20,191 nt of DNA from an uncultured Porphyromonadaceae bacterium (GCA_900550645.1 URTA01000046.1:1-20191), one strand, 5' to 3'; counted from the stretch's first letter, positions 1 through 9,047 are shown. Notes: generated from the sequence alone by a model not told the origin. Numbers and translations: made by a program.

Positions 1-36
1 AATCAGCCCTTTTTCCTTGCCGCCTCCCTGAAATGT

Positions 37-2040
37 TTAGCGGACAGTAATAATAGAGGATATGTGGTCAGACATCTCCTCTATAGACTGCATGTCCTGG
101 CTCGCTATTTTCACAGCCTTGGGCTTGTCAAACAGCGCGTTTATTTTCGACACGTTGTCAAGCAACAGGTTCTGGTATCGTATGGCGACAGGGAGAATAT
201 GGTTCACTGCAAGGTCGCCCAGGACACGCGACTCTATCTGTATCTTCTTTGTGTATGTCTCCCACTTCACCTCGTTGCGGGCGGCAAGTTCGGTAGGGGA
301 TAGGACTGCCGTGTTGGAGAACATTTTGACCGATTCAGGACGCAGGTAAGCATCGAAAATCAGCGGTGCGGAATCCTCCGTATCCAGCCCGCGCCGTGCC
401 GCCTCCTCTTTCCACTCGTCGCTGTAGCCGTTGCCGTCAAAGTGGATGGCAGCAGAAGCGCGTATCAGCGACTTCACCTCGTCGAGCAGGACATCGTTCA
501 GGCCTTCGCCAGCTGCGGTGCGGGCATCCACACGGTCTGCGAAAGTATTCAGCTGGTCAGCCACAGCGGCATTGATGACTATCATCGCCGATGCATTGTT
601 GGCAGACGACCCCACGGCACGGAACTCGAACCGGTTGCCCGTGAACGCGAATGGGCTGGTACGGTTGCGGTCAGTGTTGTCACGAGCCAGCAGCGGTATC
701 TGCGCCACGTCTATCGACACCTTCTCCTTGCTGTCAGCCTTCGAGAGGATATCCGACTTGTCGTTGGCAATCTCTTCGAGTATACGCGACAGGTGTTCGC
801 CCAGGAACATCGAGATAATCGACGGCGGAGCCTCATTCGCGCCGAGACGGTGAGCATTGGTCGCGCTCATTATCGAGGCCTTGATTAGCGCGTTATGCTT
901 GTGGACAGCAGCCATCACATTGGCGACGAAAGTGATGAACTGCAAGTTCGATTCAGGCGACTTGCCCGGCGAGAACAGCATCGTGCCGTTGTCTGTGCCC
1001 AGGCTCCAGTTGTTGTGCTTGCCCGAGCCGTTCACGCCGTCAAAAGGCTTCTCATGAAGCAGCACACGGAAATTGTGCCGCTGCGCCACCTCGTCCATCA
1101 GCGACATCAACAGCAGGTTATGGTCATTGGCAAGGTTGGTCTCCTCAAATATCGGCGCAAGCTCAAACTGGTTGGGAGCGACCTCGTTATGGCGCGTCTT
1201 GGCTGGTATGCCCAACTTGTGGCACTCCATTTCCAGGTCAAGCATGAACGCCTCCACACGCGCCGGTATAGCCCCGAAATAGTGGTCCTCGAGCTGCTGG
1301 TTCTTCGCGCTCTCATGCCCCATAAGCGTCCGCCCCGTCAGCACCAGGTCTGGACGCGCCGCAAATATGGCCTCGTCTATCAGAAAATACTCCTGCTCCC
1401 AGCCCAGGAAACTCGTCACATGGCTCACCTCGGGGTCGAAATAGCGGGCCACCCGCGTAGCAGCGCGGTCGATGCTGTTCAGCGCACGCAGCAACGGCGT
1501 CTTGTAGTCAAGGCTTTCGCCCGTGTAGGAGATGAACACAGTAGGTATGCACAGCGTGCCGTCAAGTATGAATGCTGGCGACGAAATGTCCCACGCCGAA
1601 TAGCCGCGAGCCTCGAAAGTGTTGCGTATGCCGCCGTTAGGGAAGCTCGAAGCGTCAGGCTCTTGCTGCACCAGCATCTTGCCGCTGAACCGCTCGATAA
1701 CGCCCCCCTTGCCGTCATGCTCTATGAACGCGTCATGCTTCTCCGCCGTGCCGCCCGTCAACGGATGAAACCAGTGGGTGTAATGACGTGCACCGCAGTC
1801 GATAGCCCACCGCTTCATGCCGTCGGCAACGACATCTGCAGTTTCACGTGAAAGGGGAGTTTTGTTGTCGATTGCCGAAACGAGTTCAGCGAAGGTCTTG
1901 CCCGGAAGGTACTCAAACATCTTGCGGCGGTCAAAGACGAACATGCCGTAGATTTTCTCAGGCCGCGTATCACAATTGCCCGGCCGCACCGGCTTGTGCG
2001 AATAGGCCTGTTCGATACACTTGAAACGTAGTGTAGACAT
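37..2040 (-). CDS. glnN: Type III glutamine synthetase, C-terminus apparently truncated
   Basis: Cytosolic enzyme making glutamine from glutamate, ammonia and ATP; central to nitrogen assimilation. The 667-residue protein carries type III hallmarks: GWEQEYF (about 213-219), RHNEVAPNQFELAP (283-296) and NGSGKHNNWS (337-346), which contribute to the metal and substrate sites. From family memory, type III enzymes run to about 700-730 residues and finish with a conserved helix rich in E-A-R-K-K-A-N followed by a W-P-L-P-K-Y-R-E segment. Here the frame stops after ITVR, about 60 residues early, and remnants of that helix appear in other frames in the last 36 bases before the window edge. The start ATG lies about 45 bases downstream of a good promoter. 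It is divergent from the defence operon. Identity is certain; intactness is not. Confidence 0.95.
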   Translation of the reverse strand: MSTLRFKCIEQAYSHKPVRPGNCDTRPEKIYGMFVFDRRKMFEYLPGKTFAELVSAIDNKTPLSRETADVVADGMKRWAIDCGARHYTHWFHPLTGGTAEKHDAFIEHDGKGGVIERFSGKMLVQQEPDASSFPNGGIRNTFEARGYSAWDISSPAFILDGTLCIPTVFISYTGESLDYKTPLLRALNSIDRAATRVARYFDPEVSHVTSFLGWEQEYFLIDEAIFAARPDLVLTGRTLMGHESAKNQQLEDHYFGAIPARVEAFMLDLEMECHKLGIPAKTRHNEVAPNQFELAPIFEETNLANDHNLLLMSLMDEVAQRHNFRVLLHEKPFDGVNGSGKHNNWSLGTDNGTMLFSPGKSPESNLQFITFVANVMAAVHKHNALIKASIMSATNAHRLGANEAPPSIISMFLGEHLSRILEEIANDKSDILSKADSKEKVSIDVAQIPLLARDNTDRNRTSPFAFTGNRFEFRAVGSSANNASAMIVINAAVADQLNTFADRVDARTAAGEGLNDVLLDEVKSLIRASAAIHFDGNGYSDEWKEEAARRGLDTEDSAPLIFDAYLRPESVKMFSNTAVLSPTELAARNEVKWETYTKKIQIESRVLGDLAVNHILPVAIRYQNLLLDNVSKINALFDKPKAVKIASQDMQSIEEMSDHISSIITVR

Positions 2041-2091
2041 AGTGTAGGAAGATTTTTACCTGTTACGCGAGATGCGTATGCATCCGCACTG

Positions 2092-2123
2092 CAAAATTAC
2101 TCATTTCTGCCGTAAATCCCAAC
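2092..2123 (-). promoter_or_regulatory. glnN promoter, Bacteroidota type
   Basis: On the minus strand a perfect -7 box TAATTTTG (2099-2092) is preceded, 20 bases upstream, by GTTG (2123-2120), which is 3 of 4 to the -33 consensus TTTG. Transcription would start near 2085. The leader begins with a short hairpin (2067-2087; GATGC/GCATC plus GCG/CGC arms). It lies outside the putative invertible segment, so glnN should keep this promoter in either orientation. Confidence 0.6.
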
Positions 2124-2148
2124 GGCTACACCTGTTCCCTTGCCAAAA

Positions 2149-2172
2149 CTTCTCTTGCTAAGAGAAGTACAT
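2149..2172 (-). repeat. Left 24-bp inverted repeat of promoter segment
   Basis: Exact reverse complement of 2336-2359. Each copy contains the near-palindrome CTTCTCTT-AGC-AAGAGAAG, with 8-bp arms and a 3-bp asymmetric core, plus ATGTA on one side. The core reads GCT here and AGC in the right copy, so the pair is truly inverted and not direct. Confidence 0.9.
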
Positions 2173-2176
2173 GGCA

Positions 2177-2209
2177 CAAAGTTACAATTTATAACCCCAA
2201 CCATGCAAA
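2177..2209 (-). promoter_or_regulatory. Strong consensus promoter inside invertible segment, now pointing left
   Basis: On the minus strand TTTG (2209-2206), a 21-base spacer and TAACTTTG (2184-2177) match the Bacteroidota consensus at every fixed position. The start site would fall near 2170, at the edge of the left repeat. In this orientation it transcribes toward glnN; inverted, it would drive the helicase-methyltransferase operon. Confidence 0.65.
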
Positions 2210-2214
2210 TAAAC

Positions 2215-2246
2215 TTTGATAAAACTTGAAATAAATTCTATATTGC
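2215..2246 (+). promoter_or_regulatory. Weaker rightward promoter candidate
   Basis: TTTG (2215-2218) is followed after 20 bases by TATATTGC (2239-2246), an imperfect TAnnTTTG. It could give low-level transcription of the helicase operon in the present orientation, with a leader of about 125 bases. It overlaps the divergent strong promoter's -33 region. Confidence 0.35.
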
Positions 2247-2335
2247 GCATTTCACAAGCGAGTCCATGAAAACATTTCGGCAAGGGTTTGCATCGATTGT
2301 CACATCAGCATTGTCACTCAACCTCTTATCTGGAG

Positions 2336-2359
2336 ATGTACTTCTCTTAGCAAGAGAAG
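2336..2359 (+). repeat. Right 24-bp inverted repeat of promoter segment
   Basis: Perfect inverted partner of 2149-2172. It ends 20 bases before the preferred helicase start codon at 2380, so any transcript starting at its edge would carry the whole repeat in a short leader. Confidence 0.9.
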
Positions 2360-2379
2360 CACACGTTAACCTCACTGCC

Positions 2380-5300
2380 ATGAGTACTAAGTTCTTCAAT
2401 AATACGCCATCCAATACCCTGTTCGAGAAGCTAAAAGGTATTGCACATGAGATGAAAGGGTTCGACAGATTTTTGGCTGTCGTAGGCTTTTTCCGCTCTT
2501 CCGGCTATTTCAAGCTGCGCAAGGAACTGGGCGACATTTCCGACATTCGCATACTTATAGGCATCAACGTTGACGATATTTTCAGGAAACACAATCTCGG
2601 GTGGGAGATGTTGGATAGTCCCGAAAAGGCGAAACAGGTATACAGTGAAGAATTTAAGCAGGACATCATTGACGCTAATTATAGCAAGGATGTCGAGGAT
2701 GGCATAATCCAGCTTTGTGAAGACTTGGCTGACGGTCGCTTGCAACTCCGGCTGCACCCCTCCAAAAACCTTCACGCAAAGTTCTATTTGTGCCTTCCTA
2801 AAAAACACACGCCAAATTCAGACGGGTGGGTCATAATGGGTTCATCTAATATTTCGGACTCCGGTCTTGGCACGGGCAAAGCTCCAAGATACGAACTCAA
2901 CGTGGCAATGAGGGATTATGATGATGTACATTTCTGCCATAATGAGTTTGAGACCTTATGGAAAGAGTCGGTTCAATTAAAACTCGATGATGTAGAGAAG
3001 TACAAGCAACATACCTATTTAGGCTATCAGCCTACACCTTACGAAATATACATCAAAGTTCTGATTGAGGCATTCGGAGACCAAGTCGAGGACGATTTTA
3101 CTATACAGCTCCCCGATGGCGTGAAAGAGTTGAAGTACCAGAAAGATGCTGTTATCCAAGGCTATCAAATGCTTATGCAGCACAATGGCCTATTCCTATC
3201 AGATGTTGTGGGTCTCGGCAAAACAATGATTGCCACCATGATTGCCAAGCGTTTCATCGAAGCAAACGGCAGAAATACCAAGATTCTTGTCGTCTTTCCG
3301 CCTGCCCTTGAAAGCAACTGGAAGGACACGTTCAAGCTGTTCGGCATCAACCGCAAGGCTCAATTCATAACAAACGGCAGTCTCTCGAAGGTTCTTGAAG
3401 GTCAAGACAATTTTTGGGACAAAGAGGATTATGACCTTATCATTGTCGATGAAGCACATCAATTCCGTACTGACACATCTGAGCGATATAACGAGCTGCA
3501 GAAGATTTGCAAGGCTCCATGTACCAATACGGGACTGTTGAAGTTATCCCGGAAGAAGGTGATGCTCCTCTCTGCAACACCTCTCAACAACCGTCCAGAG
3601 GACTTGCAGAACCAGTTATTGCTGTTTCAAGATGCCCAGCGTTGCACGATAGACGGAGTCTCAAACCTGAGGCTGTTCTTTGCGCCGCTGATAAAAGAAT
3701 ACAATAAGTTGATGCGAGAGCGCGAGACTCGTGATGTGAGCAATGATGTTGACAGCATATACGAGGCTATACGCAACAAGGTGATTGACAAAGTAACCAT
3801 TCGCCGCACCCGCAATAATATCCTCAATGACCCTGATTACAAACACGACCTCGCGGTTCAGGGTATCGTATTTCCGAAAATTCTTCCTCCGAATGACTTG
3901 ACATACAAGTTGTCAGACTCATTGAATTATATGTTCTATTCGACACTGACCGCGCTGACTGACAAGGTCGCTCCTTCACACCTCACATACGCCCGGTATC
4001 GTGCAATAGAATTTCTCAAGCCCGAACTGAGAGCAAGGTACAGGAACGCGGTTCACATTGCACAGAGCCTTGCCGACATCTACCGTGTCCACATGGTAAA
4101 ACGGCTCGAAAGCAGCTTTTATGCCTTTAAGAAATCGCTGCAAACCCTTCTGCGCATAACCTCGGATATGATCAAAATGTTTGAGGAGGACAAGGTGATT
4201 ATTGCTCCAGACTTAAACATCAAAGGTCTTCAGGCCAGAGGCATGGAGCTTGACGAAATACTCGATTATGCGTGCGAACATGGTTACTCGAAGAGCGATG
4301 TGCTGTATCATGCCGAAGATTTCGACCCTAAATTCCTTGAGATGCTCAAAAGCGACCAAGTGTTGCTGAAATATCTAAACGCCAAATGGTCAGAGCAAAA
4401 AGAGGATCCGAAACTGAAACTGTTTGTTGAACGCCTTGCCACATTTATTTCCAAGGACATAAACCCGACAGGTAAATTAGTAGTGTTTTCCGAAAGCGTT
4501 GATACTGTCAACTACCTGTACCAGTATCTTACGCAGACACTTGGGCGTAAAGATGTTATTCGCGTAACAGCTGCAAACCGCAACGAGGTCTTCAATCGGG
4601 TAAAAGCCAATTTTGACGCCAACGTACCTCAAAAGGAACAAAAGGACGATTATTCAATAGTCATTACCTCTGACGTGCTCGCGGAAGGTGTCAACCTCCA
4701 CCGCGCCAATGTCATAGTCAATTACGACTCGCCATGGAACGCTTCACGCCTTATGCAGCGCATCGGCCGTGTGAACAGAATAGGGTCTGTTGCAGAGAAT
4801 ATATACAACTATATGTTCTACCCATCGTCGCAAGGCGACAAGGAGATTAAGCTGTACAAGAATGCACTTATAAAGCTCCAGGGTTTCCACTCTGCATTTG
4901 GTGAGGACGCGCAGATCTATTCGCGTGAGGAAATCGTCAAGGAGTTCCGCCTTTTCGATTCCAATGTCCGCGATACTGTTGACAAGAAAATCGCCCTGCT
5001 TCGCGAACTGCGCGATCTGTATTCCAACGACCGGGAACTATATCACAAAATCAAGGCATTGCCCCTGAAGAGCCGCGTAATACGTGAGACTGGCAAACAC
5101 TCGGGCAAGACGGTCGTGTTTGTTTCCTCGCGCATTAAGACCGAGTTTTATATCGTAAATGACAGTCGCGCCAAAATTATTGACTTGCTCGAAGCTGTCA
5201 AATATCTCAAGGCTAAGCCGGAAGAACAGCCAGTGCCGATAGAAAAAGCTGATAAGCACTTCATGCATGTGAACTGTGCACTGGAGGGTTTCCGTCAGGA

Positions 5301-5658
5301 ACTCCAAGACCAGACGGACGCTGGCTCAATAAAGACTGTGAACCTTGACAAAACTGCCCAGACCGCAGATAAATTCCTCAGAAGCATCATACAGGTTTGC
5401 CAAGATGACATCCTGAAGAAGAACTGCAGCGTCTTGCGAGACTACATCAAAGAAGGTACTTTCTCCAAGCTGCCGCGTGTACTCCAAACGCTATCCAAAG
5501 AGTATAAGAACGACCGACAAAAGATGCGTAGCGAAGAGTATACGCTCCAGCAACGCATCGCAGAACTTGTCGAAGAATATCACCATTCCGAGACGGAGAC
5601 CAAAGAGGATACCCGGCTCGGCACTCCTAAAATCATAATTTCCGAAACCTTCATCTAA
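2380..5658 (+). CDS. PLD-family nuclease fused to SNF2/DEAD-like helicase (defence)
   Basis: A 1092-residue cytosolic protein. Residues about 1-200 form a phospholipase-D-like nuclease domain: LHAKFYL with H132 and K134, then GSSNISDSGLG, the single-HKD pattern of helicase-linked PLD domains, which normally dimerise. A superfamily 2 helicase follows: Walker A VGLGKT (K281, T282), DEAH (357-360), SAT (398-400), and the C-terminal lobe with LAEGVNLHRA and QRIGRVNR (from 793). The tail is helical and charged. It is the first gene of a tight pair, 8 bases before the methyltransferase. The frame is open upstream to an ATG at 2266, but that extension runs through the inverted repeat and lacks family character; MSTKFFNNTP at 2380 resembles the family N-terminus. 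The likely role is ATP-driven translocation or cleavage of unmodified DNA. PLD and SNF2 modules also occur separately in DISARM, but its drmA/drmB genes are absent here. Confidence 0.88.
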   Translation: MSTKFFNNTPSNTLFEKLKGIAHEMKGFDRFLAVVGFFRSSGYFKLRKELGDISDIRILIGINVDDIFRKHNLGWEMLDSPEKAKQVYSEEFKQDIIDANYSKDVEDGIIQLCEDLADGRLQLRLHPSKNLHAKFYLCLPKKHTPNSDGWVIMGSSNISDSGLGTGKAPRYELNVAMRDYDDVHFCHNEFETLWKESVQLKLDDVEKYKQHTYLGYQPTPYEIYIKVLIEAFGDQVEDDFTIQLPDGVKELKYQKDAVIQGYQMLMQHNGLFLSDVVGLGKTMIATMIAKRFIEANGRNTKILVVFPPALESNWKDTFKLFGINRKAQFITNGSLSKVLEGQDNFWDKEDYDLIIVDEAHQFRTDTSERYNELQKICKAPCTNTGLLKLSRKKVMLLSATPLNNRPEDLQNQLLLFQDAQRCTIDGVSNLRLFFAPLIKEYNKLMRERETRDVSNDVDSIYEAIRNKVIDKVTIRRTRNNILNDPDYKHDLAVQGIVFPKILPPNDLTYKLSDSLNYMFYSTLTALTDKVAPSHLTYARYRAIEFLKPELRARYRNAVHIAQSLADIYRVHMVKRLESSFYAFKKSLQTLLRITSDMIKMFEEDKVIIAPDLNIKGLQARGMELDEILDYACEHGYSKSDVLYHAEDFDPKFLEMLKSDQVLLKYLNAKWSEQKEDPKLKLFVERLATFISKDINPTGKLVVFSESVDTVNYLYQYLTQTLGRKDVIRVTAANRNEVFNRVKANFDANVPQKEQKDDYSIVITSDVLAEGVNLHRANVIVNYDSPWNASRLMQRIGRVNRIGSVAENIYNYMFYPSSQGDKEIKLYKNALIKLQGFHSAFGEDAQIYSREEIVKEFRLFDSNVRDTVDKKIALLRELRDLYSNDRELYHKIKALPLKSRVIRETGKHSGKTVVFVSSRIKTEFYIVNDSRAKIIDLLEAVKYLKAKPEEQPVPIEKADKHFMHVNCALEGFRQELQDQTDAGSIKTVNLDKTAQTADKFLRSIIQVCQDDILKKNCSVLRDYIKEGTFSKLPRVLQTLSKEYKNDRQKMRSEEYTLQQRIAELVEEYHHSETETKEDTRLGTPKIIISETFI

Positions 5659-5666
5659 ATACAGCC

Positions 5667-8600
5667 ATGTCCGAATACACAGCCGAAGAACTACGCAGGG
5701 TTTTCCAGTTGCCATTCAATCGCGATACTTGGAAAGTCATACTTCACAACCTGTTTGGCGCAACTCAACTGCGAACTCAGAGTGAACCGATTCCTGATTG
5801 TGGCGAGTCGGAAAAGGGCTATTATATGGGTGCTATAGACACTTCTGATGCCTACCGCATCGGATTGTTCTATTATGAGATTACGAATGCTTCTGTTGCG
5901 CACAAGAAAGTCGGACTGCGCAACTTGGTCCGCAAATTCATCAATCAGAGTTGGGGCGAATTTGATGCCGCCATTGTTGTTTTCAATGACAAGAAAGAGT
6001 GGAGACTTTCATTTGTCTGCGACATAAAGGATGTTGCAACAGCCCCACGCCGCTTCACCTTCGTATTCGGAGAACACGATAACTTTTACCGCACTCCAAT
6101 TGAGCGATTTACCAATCTCCAGCGGCAGGAACGTTCATTCAGGAACATCCGTGAAGCCTTCTCTGTAGAGGCGCTCAGCGACGACTTCTTCAACAGATAC
6201 CGCGAATTGTATGCTGATTTTGTGCAGTACATAACTGGGAAGCGGTATGTCAAGCAAGGCAGTAAATGGAAAGAACAAAAAATCGCTGACGCAAATGACC
6301 AGCTTGCCAGCACGTTTGACAATGACGAAAAACTCGTGCGCGACTACATCAAGAAGATGTTCGGTCGAATTGTATTCCTTTACTTCCTGCAACGCAAGGG
6401 GTGGCTCAACGGAAACCGCAACTATATGCACGACCTTTTTGCCAATTCCGACAAGAAGGATGATTTCCTTGACGGAGTTTTAGAGCCGCTGTTCTTCGAG
6501 GTTTTGAACACTGACAAGCCTTACCGCATAAAAGCTGCACAGGCTCTGCCAGGTAGCGATAATATACCATACCTTAACGGCGGTCTGTTCGAGCGAGATG
6601 ACGTTGACCCGAAATTGTGCAAATTCCCGGCAGAATTTTTCGAGAAACTGTTTGACTTCCTTGACAGCTACAATTTCACTATTGACGAGAATGAGGCTGA
6701 TGACGCGGAAGTCGGCATTGACCCGGAAATGCTCGGACGCATTTTCGAGAACTTGCTCGAGGACAACAAAGACAAAGGAGCATATTATACACCCAAGGAG
6801 ATTGTTGCCTACATGTGCCGCGAGTCAATAATCGCTTATCTCGAAACCAGCCTGCCGGAGATAGCTGAAGAACCTGTTAGAAAACTCGTTGAGCGATATG
6901 ATGTGGCGGATTTGACCAAGGCAGAAATGCTTGAAATTCGCAAGAAGCTCCAAGCAGTGAAAATATGTGACCCCGCAATTGGCTCCGGCGCATTCCCCAT
7001 GGGCTTGGTAAACCTGCTTTCCAAGCTCTATGTTGCAATGAAAGCGGACACCGACACCAAAAAGATGAAACGTCATATCTTGGAACAAAACATATATGGC
7101 GTTGACATAGATCGCGGAGCTGTTGACATTGCGCGTCTGCGCTTTTGGCTCGCGATGATTGTAGAAGAGACAGAACCGACTCCTTTGCCAAACCTACGCT
7201 TCAAAATCATGCAAGGCAACTCGCTGCTCGAGAGTTATAACGGCATTGACCTGAGCAACTTGACAAAAAACAATGTAAACCGTACTCTTTTCGATTCGGA
7301 TGATTCTGAACGCGAACGACTTTGTGCAAGTCTGAAGTCTTATTACAAGACTACCGACCATCAGGAACGGGCAAAACTATTCAATGAAATAATCAACAAT
7401 GTCCGTCGTCAACTCCACGATAAGCAGATCGATATTCCGTCAGATTTGGACGTTTCTGCTAACGACAAATTCTTCCTTTGGCACACTTGGTTCTCCGATG
7501 TTTTTGCCAATGGCGGCGGCTTCGACATTGTCATCGGCAATCCCCCGTATGTTCAAACAAAAGACATTACACCCGAAGCAAAGGAATTGTTCAAACAAGA
7601 ATTGGGATTTTCTGATGACCTATACAATCTATTTACATTTAAGGGGTTAAATCTTTGTTCTTCAGGCGCATCTCTTACATACATTACGCCAAAGACATTT
7701 TGGACAATTCAGACTAAGCGCAACATGAGAGAACTTATGCTATCGCATAATTTGCGCTATGTATTTGACACTGCCAATCCATTTCAATCGGTTATGGTAG
7801 ATACTTGTATTTGGCAAGTTGTAAATACTCCATTCGATGAATCTAAGGATTATTTTGTGACTTTCAAAGACGGCAGTTCCAATCTGTTCAATCCGATTGT
7901 TTTCAGCCCGTTGAAACAATCGGTATACCGCAAAACTCTTAATTCTGTAATTTTCAAGCCTACAAAACTAAATCTATGTATTTGGGAATTGTACGGAGAA
8001 AGAGTAAAGTCATTATACGATAAATGGTGGGATAAAATCAAAACATCCAGAGATATAGAGAAGAATAAAGCCGAACTAGAACGCTATAGAGCAAGCCTTA
8101 AACCAGGAGACATTGCCTTATTAGGATGTCTAACAGAGGGAGGACAAGGTCTTGCTACAGCAAATAATGGTAAATATATTGCTGTAAGACGTTCTTCAAA
8201 ATGGGCAAAGAATATCATTTCATCTCGTCCGAAAAAACTTGCCGAAGTAATAGCACGCTACAAACCGAATATACCCGATTATAGTTCTGATATTTCCGTT
8301 TCTGAATTTTTGGCTCGAAAATCAGAAAATGAAATAGCTTCTCTATTTGATTCACTCAAAGAAAAGTATGGTCGTGATATATTCGGTCAGGGTTACTTGT
8401 ATAAAATAATCGATGATGATGAGCTGGCTGACGTTTCTGCTCTATCAGATGAAGAAAAAGAAAATGGCATAGACACAACTAAAAAATTCTATGTACCTTA
8501 TGACAAAGGAGACAAGGATGGAAACAGATGGTATCTGGAAACACCATTTGCGATAGCCTGGTCTAAAGAGAATGTCCGTTTTCTGAAGACAAATTCGGGG

Positions 8601-9047
8601 AAGAAAGGACAAGGGATGCCTGTAGTAAGAAATTCTCAATTCTATTTTAGGGAGGGTTTGTGTTGGAGCGATATTAATACAACGTTTCTCAAATGTCGAA
8701 AGAAACAGCGTAGCATCAATGATGTGAAAAGCATGAGCATATATAGTGTGACCGAATCTGTTCCAGAAGATTTCATCATCACGCTTATAAACTCAACATT
8801 GCTCAGTTATTACGTTGATACGTTCATAAATAACACTCAAACTTTTCAAATCAACGATGCAAGGCAATTGCCTATAATAATTCCAACATTGTCAGCAATT
8901 TCTGAGTCTGTGAAATTTGTAACCACAGGAATTAGCATAAAGAGAGATGAAACATCAGACATTTCGTTAGAGTCTCTGCAATCAGAGGTGGACGATTTTG
9001 TTATGAATATCTACAATCTTCATTTCCTAAATGCATTTAGGAAATGA
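5667..9047 (+). CDS. Eco57I-like type IIG restriction-modification methyltransferase, phase-variable C-terminus
   Basis: A 1126-residue adenine-N6 DNA methyltransferase. The N-terminal ~200 residues include IGLFYYEITN (from 65) and VGLRNLVRKFI, which resemble the nuclease-like region of type IIG enzymes; I see no clear intact PD-ExK triad. A helical connector with LNGGLFER leads to GAYYTPKEIV (about 371-380), motif I CDPAIGSGAF (434-443) and catalytic motif IV NPPY (625-628). Residues 629-1126 are the target-recognition region. Base composition falls from about 50% GC near 6750 to 38% near 8070 by hand count. The last 158 codons (from 8571, residue 969) start exactly at a 20-bp inverted repeat and have an alternative version on the opposite strand. 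It is co-transcribed with the helicase, and the final codons lie inside a 32-bp palindrome. Function is confident; the cognate sequence is unknown. Confidence 0.93.
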   Translation: MSEYTAEELRRVFQLPFNRDTWKVILHNLFGATQLRTQSEPIPDCGESEKGYYMGAIDTSDAYRIGLFYYEITNASVAHKKVGLRNLVRKFINQSWGEFDAAIVVFNDKKEWRLSFVCDIKDVATAPRRFTFVFGEHDNFYRTPIERFTNLQRQERSFRNIREAFSVEALSDDFFNRYRELYADFVQYITGKRYVKQGSKWKEQKIADANDQLASTFDNDEKLVRDYIKKMFGRIVFLYFLQRKGWLNGNRNYMHDLFANSDKKDDFLDGVLEPLFFEVLNTDKPYRIKAAQALPGSDNIPYLNGGLFERDDVDPKLCKFPAEFFEKLFDFLDSYNFTIDENEADDAEVGIDPEMLGRIFENLLEDNKDKGAYYTPKEIVAYMCRESIIAYLETSLPEIAEEPVRKLVERYDVADLTKAEMLEIRKKLQAVKICDPAIGSGAFPMGLVNLLSKLYVAMKADTDTKKMKRHILEQNIYGVDIDRGAVDIARLRFWLAMIVEETEPTPLPNLRFKIMQGNSLLESYNGIDLSNLTKNNVNRTLFDSDDSERERLCASLKSYYKTTDHQERAKLFNEIINNVRRQLHDKQIDIPSDLDVSANDKFFLWHTWFSDVFANGGGFDIVIGNPPYVQTKDITPEAKELFKQELGFSDDLYNLFTFKGLNLCSSGASLTYITPKTFWTIQTKRNMRELMLSHNLRYVFDTANPFQSVMVDTCIWQVVNTPFDESKDYFVTFKDGSSNLFNPIVFSPLKQSVYRKTLNSVIFKPTKLNLCIWELYGERVKSLYDKWWDKIKTSRDIEKNKAELERYRASLKPGDIALLGCLTEGGQGLATANNGKYIAVRRSSKWAKNIISSRPKKLAEVIARYKPNIPDYSSDISVSEFLARKSENEIASLFDSLKEKYGRDIFGQGYLYKIIDDDELADVSALSDEEKENGIDTTKKFYVPYDKGDKDGNRWYLETPFAIAWSKENVRFLKTNSGKKGQGMPVVRNSQFYFREGLCWSDINTTFLKCRKKQRSINDVKSMSIYSVTESVPEDFIITLINSTLLSYYVDTFINNTQTFQINDARQLPIIIPTLSAISESVKFVTTGISIKRDETSDISLESLQSEVDDFVMNIYNLHFLNAFRK
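8571..8590 (+). repeat. Outer 20-bp inverted repeat, left copy
   Basis: AATGTCCGTTTTCTGAAGAC, encoding NVRFLK plus two bases, is the exact inverse of 9514-9533. Flanking bases differ on both sides (GAG before and AAA after here; AAT before and TGA after in the other copy). It marks the point where the methyltransferase switches to the alternative C-terminus. Confidence 0.9.
8843..8876 (+). repeat. Inner 34-bp inverted repeat, left copy
   Basis: Perfectly inverted at 9249-9282. It encodes FQINDARQLPI in both cassettes and has the 12-bp palindrome AGGCAATTGCCT (8862-8873) at its heart, a shape fitting a dimeric recombinase site. Nucleotide identity is absolute across 34 bases although neighbouring codons have diverged, which protein conservation alone does not readily explain. 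Confidence 0.92.

Larger units (their letters stand above)
2149..2359. other. Putative invertible promoter segment
   Basis: This 211-bp intergenic segment is bounded by perfect 24-bp inverted repeats and holds two divergent promoter candidates. The stronger one (TTTG-N21-TAACTTTG) now points left toward glnN; a weaker one (TTTG-N20-TATATTGC) points right. Inversion would place the strong promoter at about 2299-2331, with transcription starting near 2338-2340 and the helicase ATG at 2380. This matches the known architecture of Bacteroides invertible promoters, where the promoter sits beside one repeat. No recombinase is encoded next to this segment, and its repeats do not resemble those near the local invertase. 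An alternative is that the repeats are paired operators for a dimeric regulator. The gene-free stretch from 2041 to 2379 holds nothing else I could recognise. Confidence 0.65.

Noticed and set aside
895..1851. Long plus-strand open frame opposite glnN
   Set aside because: It is a shadow of glnN in a GC-biased codon context; the glnN frame has all family motifs, and this frame has none.
2149..2359. The paired repeats as transcription terminators
   Set aside because: Each copy can form an 8-bp stem with a 3-base loop, but neither follows a gene end and no U-tract is present; flanking a consensus promoter, an inversion or operator role fits better.
2266..2379. In-frame upstream start for the helicase, adding 38 residues
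   Set aside because: The extension runs through the inverted repeat and putative invertible segment, lacks family character, and would be lost if transcription starts at the flipped strong promoter. MSTKFFNNTP at 2380 looks like the real N-terminus.
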